This document shows, piece by piece, positions 52,505-61,701 of a stretch of 64,000 bases of DNA. Made by a program: the position numbers and the translations under genes. Every line of letters begins with the position of its first letter. The stretch's first letter is position 1. Under the pieces are notes generated by a model. The model was given only the letters and a program-made list of their open reading frames with translations, ran no database searches and was not told the DNA's origin. The stretch is from Fodinibius roseus (GTDB lineage Bacteria > Bacteroidota > Rhodothermia > Balneolales > Balneolaceae): the NCBI RefSeq assembly GCF_900129315.1, contig NZ_FQUS01000002.1, forward strand, positions 186,001 through 250,000. Reading direction: 5' to 3'.

Positions 52505-55120
52505 ATGGAAAAACATATTATTACCTCCTTTAGCTGGTGCTGTACCCTCCCGAACAAAATGCCTTGCTTATTTGCAGGCCGTTCTTTTTCCGCACAGGCG
52601 TTTATTATTACGGCTATTCTTCTCACAGCTGTTGTTGTCCCTGGAAAAGCACAGAGTGACAGCGAAAACGATCCGGGCGAGATACAGGTTGCTACTTTTG
52701 AGGCGGACGCCACGCCTGATATTGGTGAGCCCCTGGCCTACAATCCTACGAAAAGAATTGAAAAACCGCTCTCTGCCCGGGGGATCGTGATCGCCGGCGA
52801 CGGAGATCCCATTGTTTTATGTGCTGTTGACTGGATCGGTGTCAAAAGCAGGGCTGCGGCGGCCTGGAAGGAAGCTCTTGCCGGGGCGGCCGGCACCACT
52901 CCCGACCGTGTCTCACTGCATGCGCTGCACCAGCATGATGCCCCGAGAGCTGACTTTAAAGCCCTGGATATTCTCAATGAGTATGGTATTGATCCGGCGG
53001 GGACCAATGTGGATAACCGGGCATTTGTGGAACAGACCATCGAGCGATCGGCCGAAGCTCTCCGGGAGGCTATGAAAAATGATCTACGGACCGTTACCCA
53101 TGTGGGGACCGGCACAGCCCTGGTCGAAAAAGTCGCTTCGAACCGACGCCAGGTGAACCGGGAGGGGAAGGAGTTTCTGGGACGCATGAGCTCCACGAGC
53201 GACGTAGAGGCCCAGCGGGCGCCGGTAGGCACTATCGACCCGGAAGTCAGGCTGGTGAGTTTCTGGAACGGAGATGAGCCGCACGCCGTACTCAGTTATT
53301 ATACGACCCACCCGCAGAGTTACTACCGTACCGGCGGGGCCAATCCCGATTTTGTAGGTATTGCCCGCAGCACCTTTGAAACAAAGACCGGAATCCGACA
53401 GGTTCATTTTAACGGCGCGGGAGGCAACATCGCTGCGGGAAAGTGGAATGACGGGTGGACCGAAAAACGACAGATTCTGGCTGACCGGCTTGCCGAAGGG
53501 ATGCTCAAAGCCTGGGAGCAAACCGAGCGCACTCCCGTGGATGCGAGTCAGCTCGAATGGCGTATCGAGCCGGTTGCACTGCCGCTTGGTGACCATATAA
53601 TCAAGGAAGAACTGGAACAGACCCTGAGCCGGGCGTCGGAGATGGATGAAAAACCTACCGGTGCTGCCAGCGACCTCGGATGGGTACGCCGCACGCTGGA
53701 AGGGGATGAGATCAATTTGACCGCCCTGCGTATCGGACCAGCCCGGATCCTGCATACCCCCGGCGAACTGGCCGTGGAGTACCAGCTCTTTGCCCAGTCA
53801 CTTTATCCCGGTGATTTTATTGCCAATGCTTCCTACAGTGATTATGATCCTGGGTATATCAGCACGGAAATCCAATACTTCCAGGGAGGATATGAAGCCA
53901 GCGACCGGGCATCGAACGTAGCCCCTGAAGTCGAACAGGTACTGCTCCCGGCCATCCGGGAGGTCCTTGCCTTTGAGGCTTTCCAGCCGGATCCCAAACG
54001 GTTGGCCGACCTCGGTTACCGCCTTGAACGTTCGGCGCTGCAATACGGCTACGACGGACAGTATTCCTGGGTGAACGGGCGTGCCGGTGTTATTCCCGCT
54101 CATGCATCGATTAATCCCATCGGCAGGCCGACCGTCATCTTTACCACCCATAAAGTCGAGCATTCAGGTCCCGACGTTCTCCGGGGACTTCACTACTTTC
54201 GCAGTCGCGACCTTGGACTGAGCTGGGAAGGTCCTTTCGAGGAGCCGGTGTTTCAGCGGGAAGCGCTGGATAAAGAGGAGGGACATGACCGCCTGGTCAG
54301 TGATTTTGTTCCGAAATATCATGCGGACAGCGAGACTTTGCTGGGCATCGGACACAGTGCGGTGTATGATGAAAATAACGTGGTAGCCGGCAAACAACGC
54401 GCTATCGCCTACGCCACTTTTGACAAACAAGCGCAACGGTGGTCGGACTGGCATACCTTTGGACTGCCCTCCGGTATCGGGATAGATGAGGGAGCGGTTG
54501 CTTCCGGTCGCCGCGTCGACCTGGAGGATGGCTCTGTCCTGTTCCCGGTCCATGGCATGAATGAAGAGGGGTCACAGCGCCAGATTACCGTTGTTCGCAG
54601 CCGGTTTGACGGGGAAACCCTTGAATATGTCGAACACGGCAACCCATTGACTGTAGATGCCGGAGCTGAACGTTATGAACCCTCCCTTGCCGAGTACAGG
54701 GGCCGCTACTATCTGACCTTCCGCAGCGACGAAGAGGTATACGTCGCCCGCAGCGAAAACGGGCTCACCTTTGATAAACCGCAGTCCCTGAACTTTGAAG
54801 ATGGTTCGTCTCTGGCGGGTAACAGCAGCCGGCAGCAGTGGGTTCCGCATAGCGGTAACCTGTACCTTGCTTACCTTACTGAAGGGGGTAAATCACTGAT
54901 GCTTGCGCAGGTGGATCCTGAATCACTGCATATCGTTGGGGAAACCGGGCGGGCGATTATCCCGGCCGAACGCGGCGGTTCCCTGGATAATCTGGGCGTC
55001 ACCGAAATAAGCGAGAATGAGACCTGGGTCATTGCTACCGAATGGCTTGAGCCTTCCATCGTCGGGGGTGAATACGCCATTGACAATTTGATCCATATTG
55101 CGCGGCTCAAGGGACTGTAG
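52505..55120 (+). CDS. Neutral/alkaline ceramidase-like N-terminal domain joined to sialidase/BNR-like C-terminal domain
   Basis: An 871-residue exported protein; the hydrophobic segment AFIITAILLTAVVVPGKAQ (about residues 31-49) is the signal peptide. Residues ~55-500 resemble neutral ceramidases: FEADATPDIGEPLAYNP opening, SLHALHQHDAPRAD (the THTHSGP-like zinc segment) and HFNGAGGNIAAGKWNDG (the NxGDVSPN-like nucleophile segment, but with Ala-Ala-Gly where Ser is expected). Residues ~510-870 form a beta-propeller-like region with an Asp-box (SRDLGLSWEGP) and repeated YxTFRSDEEVYVARSENGL-type blades, as in sialidases. It probably cleaves an amide or ester bond outside the cytoplasm. Because the ceramidase Ser is not evident, the substrate is doubtful. 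It lies between ggt and the oxoprolinase gene. Confidence 0.75.
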   Translation: MEKHIITSFSWCCTLPNKMPCLFAGRSFSAQAFIITAILLTAVVVPGKAQSDSENDPGEIQVATFEADATPDIGEPLAYNPTKRIEKPLSARGIVIAGDGDPIVLCAVDWIGVKSRAAAAWKEALAGAAGTTPDRVSLHALHQHDAPRADFKALDILNEYGIDPAGTNVDNRAFVEQTIERSAEALREAMKNDLRTVTHVGTGTALVEKVASNRRQVNREGKEFLGRMSSTSDVEAQRAPVGTIDPEVRLVSFWNGDEPHAVLSYYTTHPQSYYRTGGANPDFVGIARSTFETKTGIRQVHFNGAGGNIAAGKWNDGWTEKRQILADRLAEGMLKAWEQTERTPVDASQLEWRIEPVALPLGDHIIKEELEQTLSRASEMDEKPTGAASDLGWVRRTLEGDEINLTALRIGPARILHTPGELAVEYQLFAQSLYPGDFIANASYSDYDPGYISTEIQYFQGGYEASDRASNVAPEVEQVLLPAIREVLAFEAFQPDPKRLADLGYRLERSALQYGYDGQYSWVNGRAGVIPAHASINPIGRPTVIFTTHKVEHSGPDVLRGLHYFRSRDLGLSWEGPFEEPVFQREALDKEEGHDRLVSDFVPKYHADSETLLGIGHSAVYDENNVVAGKQRAIAYATFDKQAQRWSDWHTFGLPSGIGIDEGAVASGRRVDLEDGSVLFPVHGMNEEGSQRQITVVRSRFDGETLEYVEHGNPLTVDAGAERYEPSLAEYRGRYYLTFRSDEEVYVARSENGLTFDKPQSLNFEDGSSLAGNSSRQQWVPHSGNLYLAYLTEGGKSLMLAQVDPESLHIVGETGRAIIPAERGGSLDNLGVTEISENETWVIATEWLEPSIVGGEYAIDNLIHIARLKGL

Positions 55121-55355
55121 CCGGATGAATGAGGTGATAACCACCGCATTTCAGGGCCCGGCAAAGGAGGCTTGACGTCTGTCCCGCATGGTGCCCGGCT
55201 TGCCAGGGTTAAGCCATGCGATGAAGCGCCCCCGGCGGTATGACTTTTTCTTGCGGGCATCTAATAATAGGGTGTTTAAAAAACATGGGAAAAATGTTAT
55301 ATTAATTAAATATTATAAGGTTAATTTGATATTATTATAAAAAAATTTTGGTTTA

Positions 55356-58300
55356 TTGGTGAAAAGCCCCAAAGATAAAAGCTGGCAGGTTTGGATTGAT
55401 ACCGGCGGTACTTTTACGGACTGTATCGCTGTCGACCCAGAAGGAGATCGCAAAAGGGTGAAGGTCCTGTCCAGCAGCTGCCTGCGGGGAAAAGTAGTTG
55501 TTTCCGGAGTGACCGGCCCCGCTTCCACGGTTAAGATTGAACAGGACTGGGAAGTGCCCGATGATTTTATCAAGGGATTTCAATTCAGACTCCTGGAACC
55601 GGGGAGTGACGAAGCGGTTGCGGAAGTGACGGGCTTTGACAGCCGGAATTCTACCCTCACGCTTGATCGTCCCCTTGAAATACCCGGTGATATCCCTTCT
55701 TTTGAGGTGCAGTCGGAGGAGGAAGCCCCGGTACTGGCGGCGCGGATGGTGACCCGGACCTCCCGCCGGCGGTCCCTGCCTCCCCTGCAGTTTCGCCTGG
55801 CCACGACCAAGGCTACCAATGCTTTGCTGGAGCATAAAGGGGAACCGACCGCCCTTTTGGTGACGCGCGGATTTGCCGATCTGCTGGAGATCGGCAACCA
55901 GCAGCGACCTGATCTTTTTGCACTGAATATAGAGAAACGAAGGCCTGTTTACGACAAAGTTGTAGAGGTTGACGAGCGGCTGGATGCCGAAGGTACGGTA
56001 CTGGAGCCGCTGGAGACTGCTTCGCTGGAATCCCAGGTGGAGCAGATGCTGGAAGGCGGGATAAGATCGGTTGCGGTAGTGCTGATGCACAGCTATAAAA
56101 ATGATGCCCATGAACAGCAAATGAAGGAATGGCTGGTGCGGAAAGGGTTTAAAAGCGTCTCCGTTTCCTCGGAACTCAGTCCCTTTATAAAGATACTCAC
56201 CCGGGCTGAGACGACCGTGGTAAACGCTTACCTGGCTCCGATAATCCAGCAGTACCTTGATGAGGTACAGTCGGTGATTCCGGACCGGAATATGTATGTG
56301 ATGACCAGTGCAGGGGGACTCACTCTCAAGGAGGACTACGCTCCGAAGGACAGCCTGTTAAGCGGTCCGGCGGCGGGCGTCGTGGGAGCTGCAGCCGCAG
56401 GAAAAGCATCAGGGTATAACAAGGTGATCTCCTTTGATATGGGAGGGACCAGCACGGATGTGGCTCGGTACGAATCCGATTTTGAGTATGTCTTTGAACA
56501 TACGGTCGGTGATGCACAGCTTGTGGCCCCGGCTCTGAATATTGAATCGGTAGCCGCCGGAGGAGGCTCCGTCTGTCACTTCGATGGATATAAGCTTTGT
56601 GTGGGCCCCCAAAGTGCAGGCGCCCGACCGGGCCCGGCTTGTTACGGGGCAGGGGGACCACTGACCCTGACGGATGTGAATTTGCTGCTGGGACGGCTGG
56701 ATCCTCAAAACTTTCATATTCCGGTGGATCGAACATCAGCCGAACAGCAGTTGGAAAAACTCGTTTCAGAAGTGAATGCCACCGGGGAGGCGTCCGTTTC
56801 GAAGCGGGACGTGTTGACGGGTTTTTTGAGGATTGCCAACGAACGCATGGCCGATGCCATCCGCAAGATCTCTGTTCGCAAAGGGTTCGACGTCCGTGAA
56901 TATGCCATGGTCGCTTTTGGCGGGGCCGGGGGACAGCATGCCTGCGCGATTGCCCGGCGACTGGGCATCAAAACCGTATTAATCCCGGAAGATGCAGGCT
57001 TATTGAGTGCCCACGGGCTGGGGAGCGCCCAAATAGAAGAATTTGAGGAATCACAGCTGTTGAAGCCGCTGGAGGAGGTAGAGGGACAGCTGTCGGACAG
57101 GGGACGACGGATGGGAGAAAAGGCTTCCCGAAAACTGCAGGCGTCCGGCATCGCTGAGGACGATATCGTCATCCGCCGGCAAATGGTATCTCTGCGGTTG
57201 GCCGGGCAGCAGACCTCGCTGGAGATCGCTTTAGAAAAGGGGGTGGACCTTAAAAAGGCCTTTAGAGAAGCGTACAGGGAGCGGTATGGCCACTGGGTAC
57301 CGAATCGCACCGTTGAGGTGGAGAGCATGCGGGTCGTTGCTTCAACAGTACCGGGCGGCGCTGAAAAGAGGCCGAGAGATCTCCCTGCTCATACGCCGGA
57401 GCCGGCATTCCACAAACAGATCGGGTTTAGCGGGACCAACCGCCGGACCCCCGTCTTCCTCCGGTCCGCATTAAAGCCGGGGAGCCGCCTAACGGGACCC
57501 GCATTAGTGCTGGATCCCCACAGTACGATTGTGGTGGAGCCGCAGTGGGAGATGGAAGTCACCGGTACGGGCGCGCTGGAAATGGCATATCAAGACCGGG
57601 AGGGGACCCAAACGGATGAGGATGAGGCTACTTCCTCCGAAGTGGTCAGGCTGGAACTGTTTACCAACCGGTTTACCTCCATCGCTGTGGAGATGGGGGA
57701 GATGCTTCGGCGGACCGCTCTTTCCGTCAATGTAAAAGACCGGATGGATTTTTCCTGCGCCCTCCTGAATGCCCAGGGGGAGCTGGTCGTCAATGCTCCC
57801 CACATTCCGGTGCATTTGGGAGCGCTGGGATTATGTGTCAGGCGCCTCAGGGAAAGTATTGCGATGCAGCCGGGGGATGTCGTTATCACCAATCACCCGG
57901 GCTATGGCGGCTCGCACCTGCCGGACGTTACGCTGGTGACCCCGGTGTATACCCGGGAGGAACAGCTGATCGGGTATGCCGCCAGCAGGGCCCATCATGC
58001 GGAAATAGGGGGGACCGCGCCCGGATCGATGCCCCCGGCGGCAACGAGTCTCGAGGAAGAGGGCGTAGTCATCCCTCCCATGCACCTGATTAGAAAGGGA
58101 GAGCAGCGGTGGGATCACATCAGAAACCACATGCTGGAAGCTGCCCATCCCACCCGGAATGTAGAGGAAAATATGGCGGACCTGCAGGCCGCTGTGGCGG
58201 CTAACCACCGCGGGGCGGAAGGACTGCGGCAGTTGTGCCGCAAGCACGGTTTCGGGGAAGTACATTATTATATGAATGCCCTGCGTGACCATGCCGAAAC

Positions 58301-59171
58301 CAAAATGCGGGAGACAATCAACAAAATACCGTCCGGCCGCTATCTAAGCGAAGAATCGCTGGACGACGGGACTCCGCTCAGGGTATCGCTGCAGATTGGG
58401 GAGGATGCCATTGGGCTGGATTTTTCCGGCACCGGCGAAGTGCACCCCCACAACCTAAATGCCACGCCGGCCATCGTAAACAGCGTGGTCATGTATGTAC
58501 TGCGGCTGCTGATTGACGAGCAGATCCCCCTGAATGAAGGGATTCTCAAGCCGGTGCAGCTGCATCTGCCGCCCTGCCTGCTCAACCCTGATTTTGACAG
58601 CGACCCCGCCCAATGCCCGGCGGTGGTCGGCGGGAATGTGGAGGTCAGCCAGCGGCTGGTCGATACCCTGCTGAAGCCGTTCGAACGTGCGGCCTGCAGC
58701 CAGGGAACCATGAATAATGTGCTGTTCGGGAATGATCATTTCGGATATTATGAGACCGTGGGAGGAGGCACCGGTGCGGGACCCTCTTTCCCCGGGAGTG
58801 ATGCAGTGCACCATCATATGACCAATACGCGGGGGACCGATCCCGAAATTCTGGAGCATCGGTACCCGGTTCGGCTGGACCGCTATGCCATCCGAAAAGG
58901 ATCCGGCGGTGAGGGGAAATGGAAGGGAGGAAACGGCATACTTCGCCAGATCACCTTTCTGCAGCCGGTGGAGCTTACCGTATTATCGCAACACCGGACA
59001 GCAGGGCCGTATGGCCTGCAGGGCGGGGAAAGGGGAAAGCCGGGTGAACAGTGGGTGGTGTATAAGGACGGCCGGCGCGAAAGACTGGAACCGGTGGAGG
59101 GCCGGTCGCTTGACAAAGGCGATCGTTTTATCCTGAAAACGCCCGGGGGCGGTGGGTTTGGAGGGGAGTGA
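55356..59171 (+). CDS. Fused hydantoinase A/B family protein (5-oxoprolinase-like)
   Basis: A 1271-residue cytoplasmic enzyme combining both halves of the ATP-dependent 5-oxoprolinase/N-methylhydantoinase family. HyuA half: WIDTGGTFTDCIAVDPEG at residues 8-25 (ATP-binding), RLATTKATNALLEHKGE near 145, VMTSAGGLTLKEDY and ISFDMGGTSTDVARYE near 365, and FGGAGGQHACAIARRLGI near 525. HyuB half: from about 763 (VVRLELFTNRFTSIAVEMGE) through ITNHPGYGGSHLPD to HTPGGGG-like KTPGGGGFGGE at the end. 5-Oxoprolinase opens 5-oxoproline to glutamate using ATP. With ggt two genes upstream, salvage of glutamate from gamma-glutamyl compounds is likely. About 100 extra residues (30-130) lie between the first two HyuA motifs. 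The start is TTG 55356 or GTG 55359. Confidence 0.9.
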   Translation: MVKSPKDKSWQVWIDTGGTFTDCIAVDPEGDRKRVKVLSSSCLRGKVVVSGVTGPASTVKIEQDWEVPDDFIKGFQFRLLEPGSDEAVAEVTGFDSRNSTLTLDRPLEIPGDIPSFEVQSEEEAPVLAARMVTRTSRRRSLPPLQFRLATTKATNALLEHKGEPTALLVTRGFADLLEIGNQQRPDLFALNIEKRRPVYDKVVEVDERLDAEGTVLEPLETASLESQVEQMLEGGIRSVAVVLMHSYKNDAHEQQMKEWLVRKGFKSVSVSSELSPFIKILTRAETTVVNAYLAPIIQQYLDEVQSVIPDRNMYVMTSAGGLTLKEDYAPKDSLLSGPAAGVVGAAAAGKASGYNKVISFDMGGTSTDVARYESDFEYVFEHTVGDAQLVAPALNIESVAAGGGSVCHFDGYKLCVGPQSAGARPGPACYGAGGPLTLTDVNLLLGRLDPQNFHIPVDRTSAEQQLEKLVSEVNATGEASVSKRDVLTGFLRIANERMADAIRKISVRKGFDVREYAMVAFGGAGGQHACAIARRLGIKTVLIPEDAGLLSAHGLGSAQIEEFEESQLLKPLEEVEGQLSDRGRRMGEKASRKLQASGIAEDDIVIRRQMVSLRLAGQQTSLEIALEKGVDLKKAFREAYRERYGHWVPNRTVEVESMRVVASTVPGGAEKRPRDLPAHTPEPAFHKQIGFSGTNRRTPVFLRSALKPGSRLTGPALVLDPHSTIVVEPQWEMEVTGTGALEMAYQDREGTQTDEDEATSSEVVRLELFTNRFTSIAVEMGEMLRRTALSVNVKDRMDFSCALLNAQGELVVNAPHIPVHLGALGLCVRRLRESIAMQPGDVVITNHPGYGGSHLPDVTLVTPVYTREEQLIGYAASRAHHAEIGGTAPGSMPPAATSLEEEGVVIPPMHLIRKGEQRWDHIRNHMLEAAHPTRNVEENMADLQAAVAANHRGAEGLRQLCRKHGFGEVHYYMNALRDHAETKMRETINKIPSGRYLSEESLDDGTPLRVSLQIGEDAIGLDFSGTGEVHPHNLNATPAIVNSVVMYVLRLLIDEQIPLNEGILKPVQLHLPPCLLNPDFDSDPAQCPAVVGGNVEVSQRLVDTLLKPFERAACSQGTMNNVLFGNDHFGYYETVGGGTGAGPSFPGSDAVHHHMTNTRGTDPEILEHRYPVRLDRYAIRKGSGGEGKWKGGNGILRQITFLQPVELTVLSQHRTAGPYGLQGGERGKPGEQWVVYKDGRRERLEPVEGRSLDKGDRFILKTPGGGGFGGE

Positions 59172-59667
59172 AAGCTTACTTCTATATAACATATATAACG
59201 AAACGCTTTTGTAGAATCCTGCCATGTTCTGCTTCCACGGGATTTCAGCATCTATTGCATGGGAATGTTAGAAACTGTCAACCCTATTTTTACAAAAGAT
59301 TCTCTCTCGAGAGTTGCAAATAGTGATACGGTTTTTGTTAAGGACTTAATAAGTAAATCCTGATAAAAATAAGTCCGGGTTTGAAATGAATATTTTTTTG
59401 TATTATTTATAATCAAAAAGGGATTTATGAAGTGCTGATACTACTATCTGGGTGTGGGTTTTATGAATGCATAGTTATTTCCTATTTAAAGCTTGGCAAA
59501 TTAAGCATTGTATTTTTTTTATAACATTTACTTAACGGTTTGTTGAAGACTTGATCGCTCGGAGCAGTTATATTATGATCCGTTTTAAGTAAGGGAAGGG
59601 AGAATAATGATTATTTCTAATTGACAGCATGAAAATGATATGTAAGCAAAGTGACGATTAATTAGTG
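59172..59667. other. AT-rich intergenic region before the second ECF module
   Basis: 496 bases, distinctly AT-rich compared with the preceding locus. It separates the oxoprolinase gene from the second sigma gene and should contain the sigma promoter. No gene, clear terminator or repeat is visible. Confidence 0.4.
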
Positions 59668-60177
59668 ATGCTGACAAAAAAGCAATTCGAAAATCTATTT
59701 AATACGCATATTCGGGCCGTATCTACCTTACTTTCTTATTATACCTCTGATAAGACAGAGTTGGAAGATTGGGTGCAAGAAGTATTCATAAAGGTGTGGG
59801 ATAACCGGGAAAAAATTGATCCCGGTCATCCGCGTGTAAAGGGCTATCTGTTAAAAATGGCTCGGAATCATGCTCTTTGCTGCCTGCGGGAACAGAAGCG
59901 AGAGCCCTTTTTTGCGTATGATAAGGTCGATGACATACCGGTACCCGTCCATTCGGTTCATGGGCAATTAGTAAAAAAAGAATTGTCCCAAGCCTATAGA
60001 GAAGCCCTTGAGCAAGTACCGCCCCGTGCGAAACAGGCCTTTACATTAAGCAGAGACAAGGGATTGACCTACAGCCAGATAGCCGAGGAGATGGGAATCT
60101 CTCCGAAAACGGTAGAGGGACAAATTAGCCATACGTTAAAAATTTTACGTGTTGAGCTGAGTGAATTCAGAGGATAG
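59668..60177 (+). CDS. ECF sigma-70 factor (FecI-like), second copy
   Basis: A 169-residue sigma factor from the ATG at 59668 (a GTG one codon earlier is possible). Region 2 spans about residues 5-75 (FENLFNTHIRAVSTLLSYYT; LEDWVQEVFIKVWDNREKID), region 4 about 110-160 (VPPRAKQAFTLSRDKGLTYS; QIAEEMGISPKTVEGQISHT). It is shorter than, and clearly divergent from, the sigma at 43418. It should control the FecR/SusC genes downstream, from which it is separated by a 435-base gap holding a candidate RNA. Codon choice here is visibly more A/T-rich than in the locus upstream, so this module may have a different history. Confidence 0.92.
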   Translation: MLTKKQFENLFNTHIRAVSTLLSYYTSDKTELEDWVQEVFIKVWDNREKIDPGHPRVKGYLLKMARNHALCCLREQKREPFFAYDKVDDIPVPVHSVHGQLVKKELSQAYREALEQVPPRAKQAFTLSRDKGLTYSQIAEEMGISPKTVEGQISHTLKILRVELSEFRG

Positions 60178-60356
60178 CAGAGGATCTTTTAAATTCTTTG
60201 CGCGTCTTCTCCAAATCTTTTTTATAAATTTAGGAAAGGATTTTAAATTTTACGATTTCATGCCTTAACCGGGGATCTGTGCAGTAGATCCATGTCATTT
60301 ATTTAAGAAAACGCATAACCGGCCAGCCCGAATTTTCTCCCCCTATGAATTTTTTT

Positions 60357-60379
60357 AAATTTTTTTTGAGGGTATCCCC
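60357..60379 (+). promoter_or_regulatory. Candidate ECF-sigma promoter element before fecR (module 2)
   Basis: A run of A then T (60357-60367) followed by GAGGGTATCCCC, which is partly self-complementary. It is the counterpart of the element at 44206-44223 before the other fecR gene. It lies about 75 bases before the structured RNA block. Confidence 0.35.
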
Positions 60380-60451
60380 ATCTTTTGCTCATATATATAA
60401 ATAGAAGAGATAATCAAACGTGAAGTTGACGTAAAATATAATATAAACAAA

Positions 60452-60580
60452 TCTCCTTTTGGGAGAGTCCGCCTATAGGTGGGAGGGTGCTCAAGGCGCA
60501 GGAAGCAGCGAACACCTCCCAGGAAAGCGATCGGAACAGGAAGGAAGGGATTTTAGCCTTCTGTTATAGTTTATTTTTTT
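60452..60580 (+). ncRNA. Candidate structured RNA upstream of fecR
   Basis: A GC-rich, purine-rich island in an AT-rich gap. Stems seen by eye: TCTCC (60452-60456)/GGAGA (60462-60466); CCGCCTA (60469-60475)/TAGGTGG (60476-60482), self-complementary with one G-T pair; GGGAGGGTG (60481-60489)/CACCTCCC (60513-60520) with one bulged G; and GAAGG (60540-60544)/CCTTC (60557-60561) followed by TTATTTTTTT (60571-60580). The second and third stems share two bases and compete. It does not match a class I can name; a passing likeness to glycine riboswitches (CTCCCAGGAAA) is not convincing. Confidence 0.42.
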
Positions 60581-60612
60581 ATATCGAATTCACTTAAATA
60601 AATAATGAAAGA

Positions 60613-61647
60613 TTGACCAGAGATCCCGGCGATATATTATTAAAGCGATACCTCCAGGGGAGTTGTACCCGAACGGAAGAGCTGCAGATAGAGCGATGGC
60701 TGGAAGAAGATCCTTCGCATGCGGTTCGATTAGAACAGTTTTCCGCCAGAAATGCGCCTGCTCTACCTGTAGATGAAGAACGCATTAAAGCAGAGGTATT
60801 ACAGCGTATTGGTAATGAAACTGCAGGTAAAACAGATAAATCACCAGCATTTAATACTCACAATACCAAGAAGTATTCACGCAGGGAATTTATCGTCAGA
60901 TGGGGTGCCGCGGCTGCGGTTATTTTATTTATCCTTTCAACAAGTTTGGGAATTTATTTAATACAGGGTCCAGGACCCATACAAGAACCTGTTTATGTGG
61001 AGCGAACCCTGCCGGCCGGTAAAACAGCCACATATACGTTAAGTGATGGAAGCAAGGTGCATCTGAACTCGGAAAGCACGTTGAAGTTTCCGGAACAATT
61101 CGGTTCGGGAGCCCGGGAGATATATCTTGACGGAGAAGCCTTTTTTGAGGTAACCTCTGATAAAGATCGTCCCTTTGAAGTTCATGCCGGAAATCTTAAA
61201 ACAACCGTTCTGGGGACTGCTTTCAATGTAAAAGCCTTTCCCGAAAATCAGCAGACGCAGGTTGCCGTAGAGCATGGCAAAGTTTCGGTAAAGAAGAAAG
61301 ATTCCGCCCGGACGTCCATGGTGTTAACTCCCAATCAATGGGTAACGTTTGATAAGAAGAAAAAAGAGCTAAAAAGAGAGTCTGGTGATATTCGCCGCAT
61401 AGTCGCATGGAAAGATGGAATCCTGTTCTTCCACAACAAGACGGTTGCTGAAGCAGCAAATATGTTAGAGCGGTGGTACGGGACCAATATTGTGGTTGAA
61501 AACGAAGCCATTAAGAGCTGTGTGCTTCAGGGAGAGCATAAAGAAGAAAGTCTGGAAAATGTATTGGAAGCTATGCAGTTTGCCCTGAATATGGATTATA
61601 GATTCACTGAGAAAGGGGTTGTTATAACAGGAGGACAATGTAAATAA
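60613..61647 (+). CDS. FecR family anti-sigma regulator, second copy
   Basis: A 344-residue FecR protein. The sigma-binding N-terminal part starts TRDPGDILLKRYLQGSCTRT. A membrane helix lies near residues 95-118 (AAAAVILFILSTSLGIYLI). The FecR domain follows (about 130-230; KTATYTLSDGSKVHLNSEST, GEAFFEVTSDKDRPFEVHAG), then the C-terminal STN-like domain (LFFHNKTVAEAANMLERWYG). An in-frame stop at 60595 leaves TTG at 60613 as the only reasonable start. A four-codon minigene (ATG AAA GAT TGA, 60605-60616) overlaps it in another frame, which may couple initiation. The susC-like gene follows after 144 bases. Confidence 0.92.
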   Translation: MTRDPGDILLKRYLQGSCTRTEELQIERWLEEDPSHAVRLEQFSARNAPALPVDEERIKAEVLQRIGNETAGKTDKSPAFNTHNTKKYSRREFIVRWGAAAAVILFILSTSLGIYLIQGPGPIQEPVYVERTLPAGKTATYTLSDGSKVHLNSESTLKFPEQFGSGAREIYLDGEAFFEVTSDKDRPFEVHAGNLKTTVLGTAFNVKAFPENQQTQVAVEHGKVSVKKKDSARTSMVLTPNQWVTFDKKKKELKRESGDIRRIVAWKDGILFFHNKTVAEAANMLERWYGTNIVVENEAIKSCVLQGEHKEESLENVLEAMQFALNMDYRFTEKGVVITGGQCK

Positions 61648-61701
61648 ATAGATAAGAATTTTCTTTAGCAGTACAGAAAACAAGTAAACGGTATAATAAA
61701 A

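Larger units (their letters stand above)
60178..60612 (+). other. Intergenic region between sigma and fecR (module 2)
   Basis: 435 bases. The first two thirds are AT-rich and include the candidate ECF promoter element (60357-60379). The last third contains a GC-rich block with several hairpins and a terminator-like end (60452-60580). No protein gene is credible. Confidence 0.5.

Noticed and set aside
60452-60580. Glycine riboswitch, SRP RNA or RNase P RNA identity for the structured block
   Set aside because: Short matches (CTCCCAGGAAA, GGAAGCAGC, GAGAGTCC) recall each of these, but none of the full conserved cores can be assembled, and the gene context does not fit.
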